Numbered from the stretch's first letter, positions 24,981-38,985 are shown. The stretch is 64,000 nt of DNA from Otis tarda (GCA_026413225.1 CM048552.1:196305553-196369552); one strand, 5' to 3'. The notes: generated by a model from the sequence alone, not told the origin. Translations and numbers: made by a program.

Positions 24981-27900
24981 TCCACACCAAAGAAGGATAA
25001 AAAATATAAAATAAAAATACTGCCCATTGCTGTAATTCTTCAGAATGATGGTCTTGGGTGGACTATGAGGAATTTATTATTCATCCTATGAAATTGATGT
25101 TAGCATTTCCTTATGCAAACTCTGGCATTTATGCTCCACGAACATTGTGACATTTGTTTTTCATACACCACGTGGTATTTGTTATATTCACACATTTAAA
25201 TGGTCCTTTTTTTTTTTAGTTTGCAGACCTTACTGCAGGTAAAAGCTAAAAATATGCCTATTTATTATTAAAAAAAAAGTCATGATGGAAGTTTAGGACA
25301 ATCTTGAGACTTCAGGGTGGAGGTATGGATGAGAACATCTGTGTGAGCCTTGCTCATGAAGCAATGGGTCAGACCAAACCACAATATTGGCAGGGTTCGA
25401 AATGCATGGTATATGCCAATATGACATAATATTTGTTTTACAATACTCTGTAATACTGTCTGTAAGAGACTTATAGCTCTCACTGGAACCAGAAAATCAT
25501 GAAGCATTTAACAGTTTAAACAGTTGAACACACTTCTTGAGAGCCCTTAACATATCCACATTGGGATGGAAGCAAACAGCAAGGAATCAACAGTAGCAAA
25601 ACTTCAGGAAAAGATCAGAAGTCACTCTGTTATGACTGAGATCTTACCTCACATTTATCATCACTATAACATTATAACAATATCCTTTCACTCTGTTGAA
25701 AATACTGTATCCATTACACTGGGGTAAAACCGATCCATATTCAATGACTTTGGCCATTGTGACAGATGTCAGACTATGGCTATTTCTTGGCTTTTCTAAA
25801 AAGGCACCTACATTTCCCACTTTGCCAATTAATTTCCATGAAAAAAAAAATAAAAAGGTCAGGGAATAAACTCATTTTTAATATAAAGAAATGTGTTATA
25901 ATATCATCTACTTTCAATCTAACTCAGGAGTCACTATCTAAAACAGCATGACACCAACACATAGTTGGTGAGTTGAGAATGAGGCACCAGGTGCTTCCAG
26001 AAGGACAAGACCAGATTTAACATGAAAAGGTGGTTAAAGCAACCTTTATTTCAGTTTTGGGGGTATCCACTTAGCTATAATTAGAGGTGCCAGCTGCTAA
26101 TAAAAAACAGCTTTGGACAAAATTTCTCCATGGAAACAGAGAAGTCTTGCAAAGTGGGTATCAAAAATGAGAGATTTTTCTGAGCTTGGGAGCAATAATT
26201 GCCTTAGAACTCCTCCTTACAATGGAAAATAAGCATAAGATATGAAAGCCAGCTTCGACTGCCAACCAGGCAACAGCAGGACATGAACACTGTTCTTACT
26301 ACAGAAATCTGCGTTTCTGAGTCCTCATTTCCCCTAACGGTATAGACGTAGCTGGAGAGAGAAAGGGATTCATAGCAAATCTTTATTTTCCAAATCTAGA
26401 GAATATAGGGGGAAAGGGTCTCTTTTTTTTTTAAGTTTTCTACCTTCTAGTGATCTAACAAAAAACATGTGAGACTGCGAGATCTCGCTCTGGGCTACGT
26501 GTGCTCCCAATGAGGCTCAGACATCCAAGGGCAGGAGTCTGCCTCAGTGCCTGAGTCACTGACATTTGGATGAGACAAAACACTGATTTTCCTCTCCCTT
26601 TTCCTTAGCTACATTTTTTTAACCTTTTTCTCCTTCTCCAAGTTCTTTCTTTACTGCAGTACTGGCCTCTTCTGTCTTTGGCTTCTTCTCATAAAAGTTA
26701 TGGTTGTTACATGATAAGTATTTGCCACACAGATGTCCTGTCATTTAAGCTAGTACGTCAAGATCTTACACAGAAAGACTGAAGGTATAGATTGTGTCTG
26801 CAGATCTTTCCCTGGCACATTCCATATGCAGGTATCTGCCAGTGCTAGCTACCACTTTGTTTGAATTACCTTCCCTTTAAAATTTTGCTGGAAAAGAAGA
26901 ATTTCCAGAAAACAACCTAAGATGTCACCTGGAAGAGAAGAGGTGGTGCTGAGCTGATGATATTTGGACCCTGGGCTTCATTTTATTTGAGTGACAGTAC
27001 AGTGTGATTTTCAACCCTGGCTTGTCTCCGTATTTACTCTCCCTCAGAAGCCAATGATCGCTTTGCAGAAACAAATATGACAACTTATGAATACTTCAGT
27101 CCTCAACGAGAGCTCAAGTTACAAGTTTCTGAGATAGCCATTCTCTACCAGTTTAACTAAACAGATTCTTCTGAGACTGGTAATTTCATGCTCTTTACTC
27201 TCCACACCAGTATACCCAGCTTGTTAAATTCCACTTCGCTCCTGCTGGCACACTGGTCGCAGCGGTTTCTGACAGGCTTGAGGCTGTAGAGTTTTCCTTG
27301 ACAGGGAATCAAACCAGGTCAAGTCTAATAACACTAAATCCTGGCCCACGGATCATGAGGAGAGGTGTATTTGTAATAGTAAATCTAGTAATAACCAGAT
27401 GCAATTACTGGAGTACTGAGAAGAAAGCAAAGGGTATAAATCTCCCTGATGAAACAGTAGGCTTACAATAAGTGCTACATGCTTTGATCAAATTAAAATT
27501 TTTATTACACTTTAATTAAGACCAGCAATTTATGACTGGCATGCAAAACCGTTGACATTTCCTCTTTGTTCCAATCCACACTAGTAGTACAACTGGCACT
27601 TTTAAATCTAATTTGACGTTTGTTCACGGAGTACTAGTCATTCAGTAAGATTCATGGTTTTACTTTCCCAGAAGGAGATAAAACTAGCTGTCTTTAGACT
27701 TATTTCAGAACTGTAAATGTCAGCCTCCATAGCCAGGACAGTGTAACGGATGTATTAAAAAGGTTTTTATCAGATCCTACCATCATCACAACACAATTCT
27801 GTGCTCTCCATCTCTGACAGCAAAGAAATGACCTATTTCATGAAGTAAATGAAGTCTGTGTAACTCACACAACTGGAAACATGCCAGAAAATAAATAATA

Positions 27901-30900
27901 TATTTAGCCACCCTCAAGAAGTTATTTCAAGTGGTTTATGTGTTTCTGAAAAAAATAACTCTAAAAAGACAGTTTTAAGAAACCATTAACTGGAGTGAAC
28001 TAATTAGAAACAGATCACATGATGATAAATGAGGTAATTTAATCTGCTGACTGGGCTGCTAGCCTGTAAGTATGCAGAGCGACCCTTGCAGATAATTGTA
28101 TCAGTACCTGTGCTAATAAGGGTTTATGGAGATCAAAGCCGCGCCATATTCCCAGACCCTCAAGCCCCTACATTGTGCTAAGGTTAAGTTAGTAAATACA
28201 TATCAGCTAATTTAAAGCAGTGCTATTACAATGTTGCAGTTATGAAATAAAGAGGTCTTGAAAGCTTTGAAATTTGGCAACCAACCTTAACTCTGACCCA
28301 GTCCTGCCACTCTCATGCCACTGAACATGATGAAGCAACCATGATGGAGCGACAGTGAGACAGGAGGGAAGGGGTAGTCCAGCACATGAAAGTTTTGGTG
28401 TTGCTGCCTGGAGGTGACCTTCGAAACCTTACACAAAGATACTCCAGACCACTTTCAGAGATCATGCCATAATGACTTCTGTGGATGACCTTGCAAAGAA
28501 GCTAAAATTTAGAAGATCCAGCATTCAGTCCTGCTAACTCTCTTTCTGTCTGTTTGGCACAGCATCCCCACTTCAATAGGATGGAGGAAGACTGACACCA
28601 CCCCAGCCTCAGCAGCTGCTGCCGTGGCCTCGGTGTGCTTGAGAGAAAAGAAAGGTGAGTTTGGGAACCACAGCCCCAGTGACCACCCACTTTCTGCCTA
28701 CAGTCAAACTCTAGTCTTTACCACTAACATTCTTCACAGAAAAGAGCAAGCTCGAGCCCAAAATATTGCACTTAAGCATCTTTAAATGAAGTTCCAGGGA
28801 TACCAGTGCTTTTACATAAGGGCATATCTCAGGATTGCAGGCAGGCACCTAAGCCCAAAAGAAAAGCAGGATTTCAAACACATTTGTCCTCTTAAGATTT
28901 CCTATGGTGTGATTTCATTTTCTTTCTATCTAATATGTTTGCCTCTTTTAGATTGACTCTGAAGTGCTGAACATTTCTTGCCAGAGGACTTAGTGGCCTA
29001 CCTTAAGTTCGTGAGCGCTTCTCTCTGATGCCTGTCCTCAGCATAGCAACACTCCAGTATCCCTGGCTATGTCTGCATCAGTAAAATTGGATATGTCCAG
29101 AAGTAATCCCCAACACTGAGGTCAACCAATACAGAATGGCCCACATCTGTACTACTAAACTTTCTTACTTACTGAACATAGGGTGGTCACATGCAGACTG
29201 AACTTTGGGAATCCTCCGTGCCTGTGCTAACTCCCAAACTCTGCCTAAACTTGCTTAGGAAGGTGCTGGTCTGCAGGGCCAACACACGGCAGAGACCAGC
29301 CTCACGTAGCAGCATTCAATCAGGCTCCAGCAACCACGACTACTTGCTGGAGCTGTGTGTCTTACCTGTATAGGGGCGGCCTTTGCGAATCTGGACTTTA
29401 ACTACTGAGAGCAAAGGTTTTTGGGTGGGACTTCTGTTCTCAGATCTCCAGGACTTCTCTAGAAACTGCACTTGCTTTCAGTGCCTTTTTCTCTGGTGGG
29501 AGCTCTGTAATACTTCTGCCATGAATTTATTTATTTCTTATCCTAAGCACCTGTGTAAAACAATGTGCTGAAGAAGTGTAGCAGGAGCCACTCCATTTTA
29601 TGACTGTTGGTGGCATTAGTAGCTCCTCTTCAAGTCACTGCTAAAGAGGAAAATAAGCTATCAAGAAAGGACCTGAGAAAAATTCATTCTGAAGTGAGAT
29701 ATTGCTTCTGCTTACTTCTTAGTGTATGTTGACATAAATTACCCATAAAAGATATTTATTAAGTGTGCTATGAAACACAAGGATCTGGAAGGAAGGCCAC
29801 AACACAGATATTCAGTGTGGAGGAGTACAAACCAGCTCAAATAAACTATCTTCCCCACCATGTATGGGTACGAGAGGGTCAGTGGTAGACATCGATTCAT
29901 GTGAAGCAGCTGCCTCCAATCAGTACAACAAAGCCATCCAAAGAAGTAGATAGGAGAGCAGCACACTCACCAGCCATGCAAATCTGCAGTACTGCCAGCT
30001 CCACATATTTTGAAAATACCTCTGAAAACTGCAGCAGCTGACAAAGACAGAACTACCCTATAGCAAATATAGGCAAAGTTATTTCTTCTGGGCTTACTGG
30101 CATTGATTTGGATATTGTTATTTGCAATGATCAGATATTGTCCAGTATAGCTTTTATGTTTTTTTTTAATATGAATATATATTGTATTTAAACTTCTTCA
30201 GTTGCTGATGAGGAGATGAAAATTATAGCTTGATCAGTTTTTCTTTTTTATCCCCCAAGATTTTCACCTTAGCAAACAAGTAACGTTGCCAAGACATTGT
30301 ATTTCATACATGATCACCAAAAAATACTTACTGTCATCTCTGATACCTAAAGTTGTCTGTTTTCTTAATCTATCTTCCAAACACCATGCAGCAATGCAAA
30401 AATTTTTTTTGGAAAATATTTGTAAAGCGAAGGTCCCCAGTTCTCTGGACCATTTTTAAGTGGCAGGGAGAGACCATTCATCATACCACCTGCTTTCCCA
30501 AATGACAGGATCGTCTGCTCACACTCATCTCTGATGATCTCTACATGTGGACACAAATCGACAGCCTCCCCTCAGTGCCAGATTCACTGCTCATGCGTTG
30601 ATCGACACGGAGGGATATCTTAGAAAACTCGCATCTGGGATCTGGCTGTCATTGCCTGAACTATTCACAGAAGCTGTTTTGGCCACCTTTTCCCTGAGGA
30701 TTACCATAACTTGCTTAAGAATCAAGCTGGAAGCCACATCAGTTGTTCTGGCAATGACATCCAACTCCCAGCCATGTTTTTATTTGGCTGGTTCTCAATT
30801 CCGAGCTATATTGTATGACTGACAAAGTCTCACAGGACACTCAGAAAAAGAGTAGTCAGAAGTGTGGTTTTGATCTCATCAAAGCAATAGGTGCAACCCC

Positions 30901-32849
30901 GACTGACTTTAAGGAAGTTCCTGGGAAACATAATCACTGGAGCAGGGTCTTGACCAGGTGACTTGTTCTAGGAAACCATACATGGCTCCATAGGCCATAA
31001 CTTAATCCCCTTTATTCTGAAGGATGCAAAATCAGGTAGTACTGGAAGAGTTGCCAAATGATCTTAAAAAATCTTATTGCAAGAAAATTTCTCTGAATGA
31101 TAGAACTCTCCAGAGCAGATAAAATCATAATGAAAATTCAGATTGTAATATCCCCAAATATCTTCAACTTTCATTTGGATGTAGAGCCTTGTGCTACCTG
31201 GTCTGAATACTCTTTGGAATGTCACAGCTGCAAAACTGCGAGACCTTCTAATCCAACTGCTTTTCCTAGGCATTTCTGGAGCTCCACCAAATAGGGTGGC
31301 TGCGTGGAAGCTATTACACTTTGCAGAGATTAACTGTGCTGAACATTAATGCAGACTTTCTTCCAGAAAATATTTGGAAACTGGTGTATTTGAAAAATTC
31401 CCTCCCCTGCTTTTAAAAAAATAATTTGATTGAAAGCTAAAAAGTGCATGTGTGTTATTCAAAGCCACACAGAGGGCATCAAAACAGATGCCATTTCTCA
31501 AAGGAATCCAGACAACTAGTAGGCATCACTGGAAACAATAATATTACACAGAACTGTCTTATGATTTAGTTAATAGTAACAGTATAACAGTTAGGAAAAC
31601 AAAATTCAGAAACCCCACAAAGCACTCATTCTAAAAGATGAAAATATTTAGATCCACTATTCCCAGCCTCCTGTACAAACCAGTCCATGCCATTTAATGG
31701 AGGAATTCTGACAGAGGATGAGGAAAGAACATTTTTCTTCTATCACAGAATCTTCTTGTGCACCAACTGGTGCTAAAGCGTGAAGTGTCCACGTGCCAAT
31801 GACTGTATCACATCTTTCAGTGCCAGTTCCTGTTCTTAACTTTCCTCCTGTTAAAAACTGCACTGTGTCTACGACTGGAATTTTTTTCAACCTTTAGCAC
31901 CCAGCCACTGGGTCTTGGCAAGGGAAAGTAAAATGAAAAAAAAGGTGTCAGAAATTTAGAATACGATATTCTTAATCAGATTTGCTCATTGTAATGGACT
32001 GAGTCACTGCCTCAGGGACCACATAAATGGCTATACATCGCAAGGTTTCGTTATACAAAAGGAAAAATATGTTAACCTTTGGGTCTCCCTGCAGTTTGGA
32101 AAATTATTGTCCATGTAAGTAGAAAATGGACATGGAGACCAAGTCACGACCAAGTCACAACCAAGTCCTGAAACTTGCCCTACAGGCATAATATAAATTT
32201 GTCCATGACAGGGATGAAGGCTAACGTTTCTACCTGCTGCCTCTGTGGGAGGCACAACCCTGCTCTGAGCCCTAGTGACCACATTCTTCGCAGATACAAT
32301 AATGTTTTTTAACACATCTGTTACAATGTCAGTATATAAATATGCACAGTAGTCTGTTACGATATTACTGTCTTGAAAGAGGATTTCACATTGGTTCCCT
32401 CTGCTTCCTGTTCTTCCAGCACAAAGGCAGATATTTACAGCCAGGACTTTCTTAGACGACAAGTATTCTTGCTTTCTGCATGTTGGTGGCACCTATGGCC
32501 CCTCTCTCATGAATGATACCTGGAAGTGTAGTCTTCTCTTCAAGGGATCCAGTCTGGCTTTACACCATGTGCCTAATCCTGGGCAGGGATTATACGCAGA
32601 ACACCAAAAAGCAGAATCAAGTCAGTAGTGTCTTCCACGGGATGCCCAGCCCTACAGGTGAAAATTCTGCTAGCCATCAGGATGGCTGTACCTGCACACA
32701 ACCTCAAAACAGCTTTTCATATCACCATGTTGATACAGCCCGCAATTAACTATTTGCATGTCTTCAGTTTTCCTTTCCTCAGAATGTATCGTGCGCAAGC
32801 TGCAAAGTACTTTGCTTTATGATTAAAGGAGAGATTTCTTTGCAAAAAA
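24981..32849. other. Long unique non-coding stretch, no gene seen
   Basis: Nearly eight kilobases without a recognisable gene or transposon. A stretch at about 27960..28260 has a conserved-element texture (see findings). A short acceptor-like site near 27.05 kb precedes an open frame of under 50 codons that matches nothing I know. The minus-strand frame 32031..32492 (153 codons) has no family signature and contains the three-copy 11-bp repeat. Short A/T runs occur throughout. Confidence 0.5.
32137..32169 (+). repeat. Mini tandem repeat, 3 x 11 bp
   Basis: The unit GACCAAGTCAC occurs twice exactly (32137..32147, 32148..32158), followed by a third copy, AACCAAGTCCT, with two changes. It is a small slippage-type minisatellite with no sign of expansion. 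Confidence 0.85.
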
Positions 32850-33190
32850 AAAGTTCTTTATGAAAGCAGATATTCTAGTTGCCTGCGCATAATGAATATG
32901 ACATTTCCAAAGAAAACAACCAGAGCAATAGAAGCAGCATTCCATTGAGAACACCTGCACCAGAGAGTTTAAAATCGGATCATACGCCACTACAGTGAGC
33001 ATAGTTTGTTTTCCATTATTGCTTAAATATGATGATAACCAATTTAGGGATTGACATAAAACCCATATTGTATTATTCTGAGGCTTTGCTAAGAGCAAAG
33101 AATGTGTGACCAAATCAAAGGCTCCACTAAAGCTAATAAACACAGCTTCAGTCATATATGTGGCCTTTATCCACAGCTTGATTAATATCA
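32850..33190 (-). mobile_element. Ancient LINE reverse-transcriptase relic (L2/CR1-like)
   Basis: On the minus strand a frame of about 110 codons aligns in order with the central reverse transcriptase of non-LTR elements. AVFISFSGAFDLVTHSLLLA matches the motif usually written FLDLSKAFDTVDH.LLL. NWLSSYLSN.KQT matches the W..SYLSNR.Q block. NSLVQVFSMECCF sits where GVPQGSVLGPLLF is expected, and CHIHYAQATRISAF sits where the catalytic C.I..YADDT block belongs. Both catalytic aspartates of YADD are replaced (YAQA) and the GVPQGS loop is not kept, so it cannot be active. The SYLSN wording is closer to L2-like or fish CR1/Rex-like elements than to the young avian CR1 copies nearby (which have NWL.DR.QRVVVNG). 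I infer an old element inherited from early amniotes. Recognisable flanking LINE sequence was not found. Confidence 0.65.
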
Positions 33191-33191
33191 C

Positions 33192-36100
33192 ATTTAACCT
33201 AGAATAAGGCTGAGGTTATGGAGTGCTTTAAACAAAAGCCAGATTTGGAATAGGGTAGGGTGAGGGGAGTAATATGTTTAAATGAATAAAGCCATTGATC
33301 TGTCCACACACCAAACATTTGGAAATGTTAGCTAATAGCATTAAAGCAGCTGAAAGCCTACGATTATTTAAATCCAAGAAAACACCACCTTTCCGGTACA
33401 TGAAAAGTCTTCCAAATTGTTCAGAGATTCAGCAAGCACTGAGACATGCTGAAGGAATCATGGAACAAAATGATTGCAGATTTGAGCTGCAAAAGGGGGA
33501 TTTCATCCACCCATCTCTTCAAAGAGTAATTAATTTTTTTCAGTATTTCATTAAAATGTATAGTTTCAAAAGAGGAAAAGTTTATTACCAATTTTTTTCA
33601 AAAACAAACAACACAAGAAATTAGATTGATTTGGCTTCTTAAAGGTCAGAAGGTTTCTAAATCTGTTAACAGGCCCAGTGATGATTATTTAATGCCTTAA
33701 CTATTTGTTATGTCTGTTACAATTTAACCCAAATCTTTAATTCATTAAAATGAGTTGTTCTTGCTCTGCTAAAAAGTCCTTTCATTCCTTTCCAAACGTT
33801 CTCAGATTCCTTAGCCTTTTTTAACATGATAATCTAAATAAAATGCAGTTTTTTATTTTCTCAACTCATCTTTATTTCCATTTCAAAGTGGAGTATAGTA
33901 CCCAAATCAGCAACACATCTGCTATGTCTATTATTTTTGCCATTTCTTATCTCCCTGCTGAGATACTTCAACTTGTCATGGTTCATTTGAGGATAACAGT
34001 TCCCTGCTTTGACCTGACTAGTTGTTACAAATCTGAACCATCCACAAGTTAAGCAGTTACATCCATAGTGAGTAGCTATTAATATGCCAATCCGTCCAAC
34101 AGCTCAGGCTTGTGGGATGGATGTGTAATGGGAGAGCAAAGATTTTCCCACTAAAACAGCAGCTCCCAGAATTGCCGTAACAAAGGTTGCTTCTGCTAGA
34201 AAATTTCTGTCTTTCAGATGGAGGCAAAGTTAACAGAAGGCTTTAGAATAAGTCAATCAAAGGAATTTGTAACAAATACCCAGGAGTAGATGGTATTTGC
34301 CTAAAAGTTAGAATATGATATAGCCGGACCAGTAATATAAAATAAACTGCTGGGAGACATCATGGGCCAAAGGGAGACCCTGAGAATGCACAGACAAGAT
34401 AAGAAGAGCCTGGTTTGCATCAGCCACAAAGGAGGGGGGCAACTATGGCTTCTGGAAAGTCAAGCCAGGTAGGTTTATCCTGAGTGCCCTCTTCATTTGC
34501 AGGTGCCTGAAGACACCTGAGAAGGGGTAAGCTTACTCCTGCATGCAGTGCATATACTGCACCCAGCCACCCACACACTTTTCTATAACGTGCATGCCTC
34601 TTTAATGGCAGGTATTTGTATTTAAAGCTTACTGACTAGGTTTGTTGAAAGTTGATTAAAATCATATCTCAGATGCAATGAAATGTGTAACAACAGTCAA
34701 AGCATTTACTTGGGACCAAAACGCAGAGTATAACAACCATTTAAATTCGGAACCTGACTAGCTGTATAATTTGGAGGCTTTTTTTTATTTCTGGTGTCCT
34801 CCTGCTACTAACAACTTCTCTATTTGGAGCACAAGAAATGAGTAACTGAAAAAAAGGCAAAATTCTATGCCTTCAGTCAAATTCAGACATCACTGGACAG
34901 ATTTCATTACTAATGGAGGCCAGCATCCATACTGCTCAGATAAAATATTAAAAAATTATTAAAAGCATCTCCTCAGAGTTGAAAGCAGAAAATATTTAAT
35001 CAATCCTGACAATCAAAGCATGATCTAGTGGAAACACACACAAGATTCATTCCAGCAAATAAAAGATGGGTGGACAAGTCTTCTTAACTTGCACTGATTT
35101 ATTTCATATTTTTTGCTATGCACACAGTTCCATGACCAGGTCTCTAATTGTACCTGTAGACACACTGATACACAGATCATCCCAGGTCATTTTCTTTATT
35201 CTCCTCTTTGAGAAGTTCTGATTAAAAAGCAAACCCAGGAAATTCTGTTCAAATGGAGACACAAGTATTTCACACATACTTCTGTCCCAGATTTGGATGA
35301 GAAGATGAAATAGCACAGTTTTGGAGGAGAAAGAAGGGGAATTAAGACAAACAATAAAAGTCAGTATGAAAATGTTGGAATATTTAGTTTGAACATTTCA
35401 GTGTAAACAACTCTTTCACATTTCCAAGCCTCTCACACCGAGCATGAGAGTACTTCAGGAATTCCCCAGGGCTTTGCAGATCCCACAGCACTCCATGCTC
35501 CATATCTTATATCCAGCAGGTTACAGTACATTCAAAGTGATGAGGAAGGCATCACAGAAGCCAGCAGTGAGTTCCTCCAAGTCTTTATCAAACACCCAAA
35601 ATGTACTTCTCTGATCATCTAATAATTTACCCACTATCCAGCTGTGTCCACATATTTTCTCTCAGGTTTTTGTCTCCTAGGAGTCTTATTCTGTTGCTCC
35701 CTGATCAGCTTTCCCTATCCTTCCCACTCTTACTCCTCCCAATATATTGTGTTCACCGCGTGAACAGGTGAACCTATAGCAAACCCATGAAGTGGATGTT
35801 GCAAGGCCAAAATAAATGGCTGTGCTGGGGTGACCTGGGTGTACAGGACATTATGGTGGCTCACACCAAATCCTTTCTCACTGTGCACTTTTGGTTATTG
35901 CACTTCGAAAGCTGCCCAAGACGGCTCTGATCACATCAGTCCCTGTTGTCATTTGTGCTTCAACCTTCCCATACAGAGACTGGCAGATAAATGACTTTTC
36001 TCTTAAGCCTTCAGTTCCTCCATGATCCAAACACTGTCATCCTCAAAAACCTTGGTGAGAACACTGCTCATCAAGAAGCCCTATCAAACCAAGACCAACT

Positions 36101-38850
36101 ACTTTTAATGTCTCTGCAAGCACTTTCATGTACTGCAGTATGAGCCAGGCTGCTGCTGAATTATACCTTTCTATAGTACAGAAGCCTGTCCCATCTATGA
36201 TTTTTATTCCTGAAAGATGTGTGAGTCACTTTCATTGCCACTGATGTTAAAATATTAAAATTCTGATAATACATTTCATAAAAACAAAATTGTTATTTAA
36301 AAATATGTCATGTATATGCATGGATTTTCAATGGATATAGAAAACTAGCAGTGCAAATATCCTTGACTTTCCAAGACAGTTTGGCTCCTGAGAATACAAT
36401 TCCAAATCATTAACCTCAAACACATTTATCCTATGAACTTCAATGAAAACAGGATTAAGTCTTAAACAGAAATCAAAAATCCTATTTCACACATTGCTTA
36501 TAGAGATAGGTATATAATTTACTCCGAGAAACTGCTTTACAGCTATAAAAATGTAAGGGGTGTGTGGATGTTCATGTGTCTCCAAGAAAGAAAAAGAAAA
36601 ACAATCCAATTAATTATATATTTGCAGGAAACAATTTAGATGCAATGATGGAAAGCACTACAAAATTCTGCACATGGGAATAATTGTGGTCACAGGGAAA
36701 GTTGGAGGGTATTCTTTGAGAAATAATAAGCTAATGGGTAATTAAAGACCCATTGAAGACATGATACATCAGACACTAAAGGTTTTATGTTCGATCACCA
36801 TCAACTTCGCTATTCCCTGGCTTATGAATCACTAAATAGGCGAGTTTAATGCCTTATAGACTTCTCTAATGCTGTTTTCAAAGAGTATCCATAATAGACT
36901 TGGCTCTACCACGCAGCAATTTATTCATGTTGTGTGCTGGCCTGTTTACTGAGATGCTTTCTGTATGACTACCCTGGCCTAACTCACCAAACCTCAGCCT
37001 GGAAAAAACCCTAATACTTAAATCTTTAAGAGGCTTAGCCAGAACTGATAGCTTTGATGATGGTTCCACCTCTGGCTTTGTCTGAGAACAATCAAGGACC
37101 CACAGCCATCCAAGGACAGAAGAACAAAGGATGCTGGTAACATTTCATGCAAATGCCTCCAGAGACAGTAAGCTGTTGCTTTGGAGAAACCACAGAGGAG
37201 CAGAAACTCTTTGGCACGACTCGGGGGTCAGCCTGCTAGTCTAATGAGCATGGTGGGGTTCTAGGTAAGTTAAACACACGTAAAATTCACTGTTTCATTT
37301 TAATTCCTTTTGGCTAATATCTTTATGCCTACTGCTGAACAACTAAAGAGTGGGTTGTTTTTTTTTAAACAGGTTCTGGGTCACAAGATCCTGATACAGG
37401 ATGGCAACTTGCTCCACCATCTCCCCTGCCACAAGTTGGACCCATGGACGTAGGAATGCTGTATTTAAGATAGGAGTGAATACAATTACATCGTAAAAGC
37501 AAAGAGTCACATAAACACTGAGTGGGTTATAAAGTAGCTGCTATATATTTCATTTTCTCCTGCTTCTGACCCACACTCTCTCTTTTTACTGAAATAAAGC
37601 TGTGCAGTGGGATGTACTTGCAAAAGAGCAAGTTCTAGTCAGAAAATCTGCGTCTGCACTTCATTGCTGAAACCCGAGCATGTTTGCATCTCTGACTACC
37701 TCAGTGGGAATATAAATCAAAGAGTAGAAGTGGCACATGCTGAGGTTCACATCTATAACTCATTTTGTGGCCACAAAAATGTGGGCATATATTTGGCAGG
37801 TGCAAATTGTCAGACTCCAAAAATTGTGGGCCTTTTTATTTATCAGTTTCTATGCCATGCATGGGCTGGATGGGAGCTGGCTCCTGCCCAGCCCACTCAC
37901 AGCTCAGCTGAGGTGTGCCACATCTTTCATCTCCCCTCCGCATGAGACATGGGATTACGGCACCTTAACGGAAAGCTGGAACGGGCCTTTCTGAAAACAG
38001 ACCCCCCCAAATGCAGTCCTGTTTTCAGAAAATGCCTTCTTTTTTTTTTTTCCCTCTTGCACACAGACAGCTATAGGTAAGTAATGAAAAAGCCTGGGCA
38101 GGACACACAGATAATTAAATATTTCATCATTCTTTTGATTTCAAAGCTTGAAACAAGAAGAGGTTACAGAGCGTTTTATGTAAAATACTTCAGATGGAGT
38201 CTAGCTGTATAAGAAAATACTGGGATGGATCCAGATACAGATGTGCTATCTACCCAGAAACTATTTGGCAAGTCAGTGAACTGTGATATTGTAAGAAAGT
38301 CTGGGCTTTGGTACAACTTTTCAAAAAAGTGCCTGTTGGCTGAGCTATGATAGTAAAGCTGTTTATTGGCAGAGAAGTTATATGGGAAGCTGAAATGAAG
38401 ACCCTGCTTCTTTTCCCACTGTGATATTTTTCTCACCACAATTAATTTATTATAGCTAGTTCAGTCCAGACCTTCTGCATAGTGGTTGAGGGACAAAGTC
38501 TAGACATAATTTATTGGCCAGTGCCTGGTGAAAACAGAATTGCAGCATCCACATTTTCCCTCTGTTTCTCTTTTTTCTTCTGCCAGAAACATCAAGCACA
38601 CTATATGCTAAGTATCTGGTATGTGAGCCCAAACTGACCGAGGAAGGGTTTCCTTTGCTAGAGCTATCCTCCATCATATTGTGATATTTTTCCATCATGC
38701 TAAACAGTAAATATCAAACTAAACAAAACAGCAGTAAAATTTTGATTACTTGGCGTGTTTTCCTGTCTTTCACATGAGCCCATAAAAACATGCAGCAACG
38801 TTGATCAGGTCCCTCCGTTTCACAATTCTTGTTAGCTGGCTAGATGTTTT
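33192..38850. other. Long unique non-coding stretch, no gene seen
   Basis: No recognisable gene or element. The plus-strand frame 33295..33624 (109 codons), right beside the reverse-transcriptase relic, lies on the other strand and matches nothing I know. A phrase at about 36.42 to 36.46 kb ('cctatgaacttcaatgaaaa', then 'caggattaag') recalls an old dispersed amniote repeat but is too short to call. Confidence 0.5.
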
Positions 38851-38985
38851 TGTAACCATTGTACACATTGACAAAGAAAAGCACAGAGCAGTTAAATGAC
38901 ATGAGCACAAGATATCAATGGCAAATTCAGGAACAGAAACCCAAAAACCTGCCTGCATTGTACAGGGGAGTACCCTGCTGTTGCA
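38851..38985 (-). repeat. MIR-like SINE relic
   Basis: The plus strand reads 'aagcacagagcagttaaatg', 'acatgagcacaagatatcaa', 'tggcaaattcaggaacagaa' and 'acccaaaaacctgcctgcat'. In order this follows the antisense MIR core ('aggcacagagaagttaagta', 'cttgcccaaggtcac', 'agtggcagagcc.ggatt', 'gaacccaggtct'). Many point differences fit a very old insertion. Both ends are approximate. Confidence 0.7.

Noticed and set aside
25394-25410. tRNA B-box-like word GGTTCGAAATGC
   Set aside because: It lacks the closing CC of the B box, and no A box or cloverleaf can be formed around it.
27040-27162. Acceptor-like site followed by a short open frame (under 50 codons)
   Set aside because: The frame has no known pattern and no convincing donor follows. 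Such combinations are expected by chance in this much DNA.
13558-29600. Shared phrase AGGAGCCACTCCAT near 13.56 and 29.59 kb
   Set aside because: Fourteen bases only, with no extension on either side. Possible by coincidence in 64 kb.
31215-31290. Possible minus-strand CR1 tail ('cttctaatccaactgctttt')
   Set aside because: Only the 'ctaatccaac' word resembles CR1. The neighbouring blocks do not follow in order.
32031-32492. 153-codon minus frame downstream of the RT relic
   Set aside because: I looked for the LINE C-terminal domain that would follow the RT and did not find it. The frame also crosses the 11-bp tandem repeat. Treated as chance.
33295-33624. 109-codon plus frame next to the RT relic
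   Set aside because: Opposite strand to the relic and no match to any LINE or host family I know.
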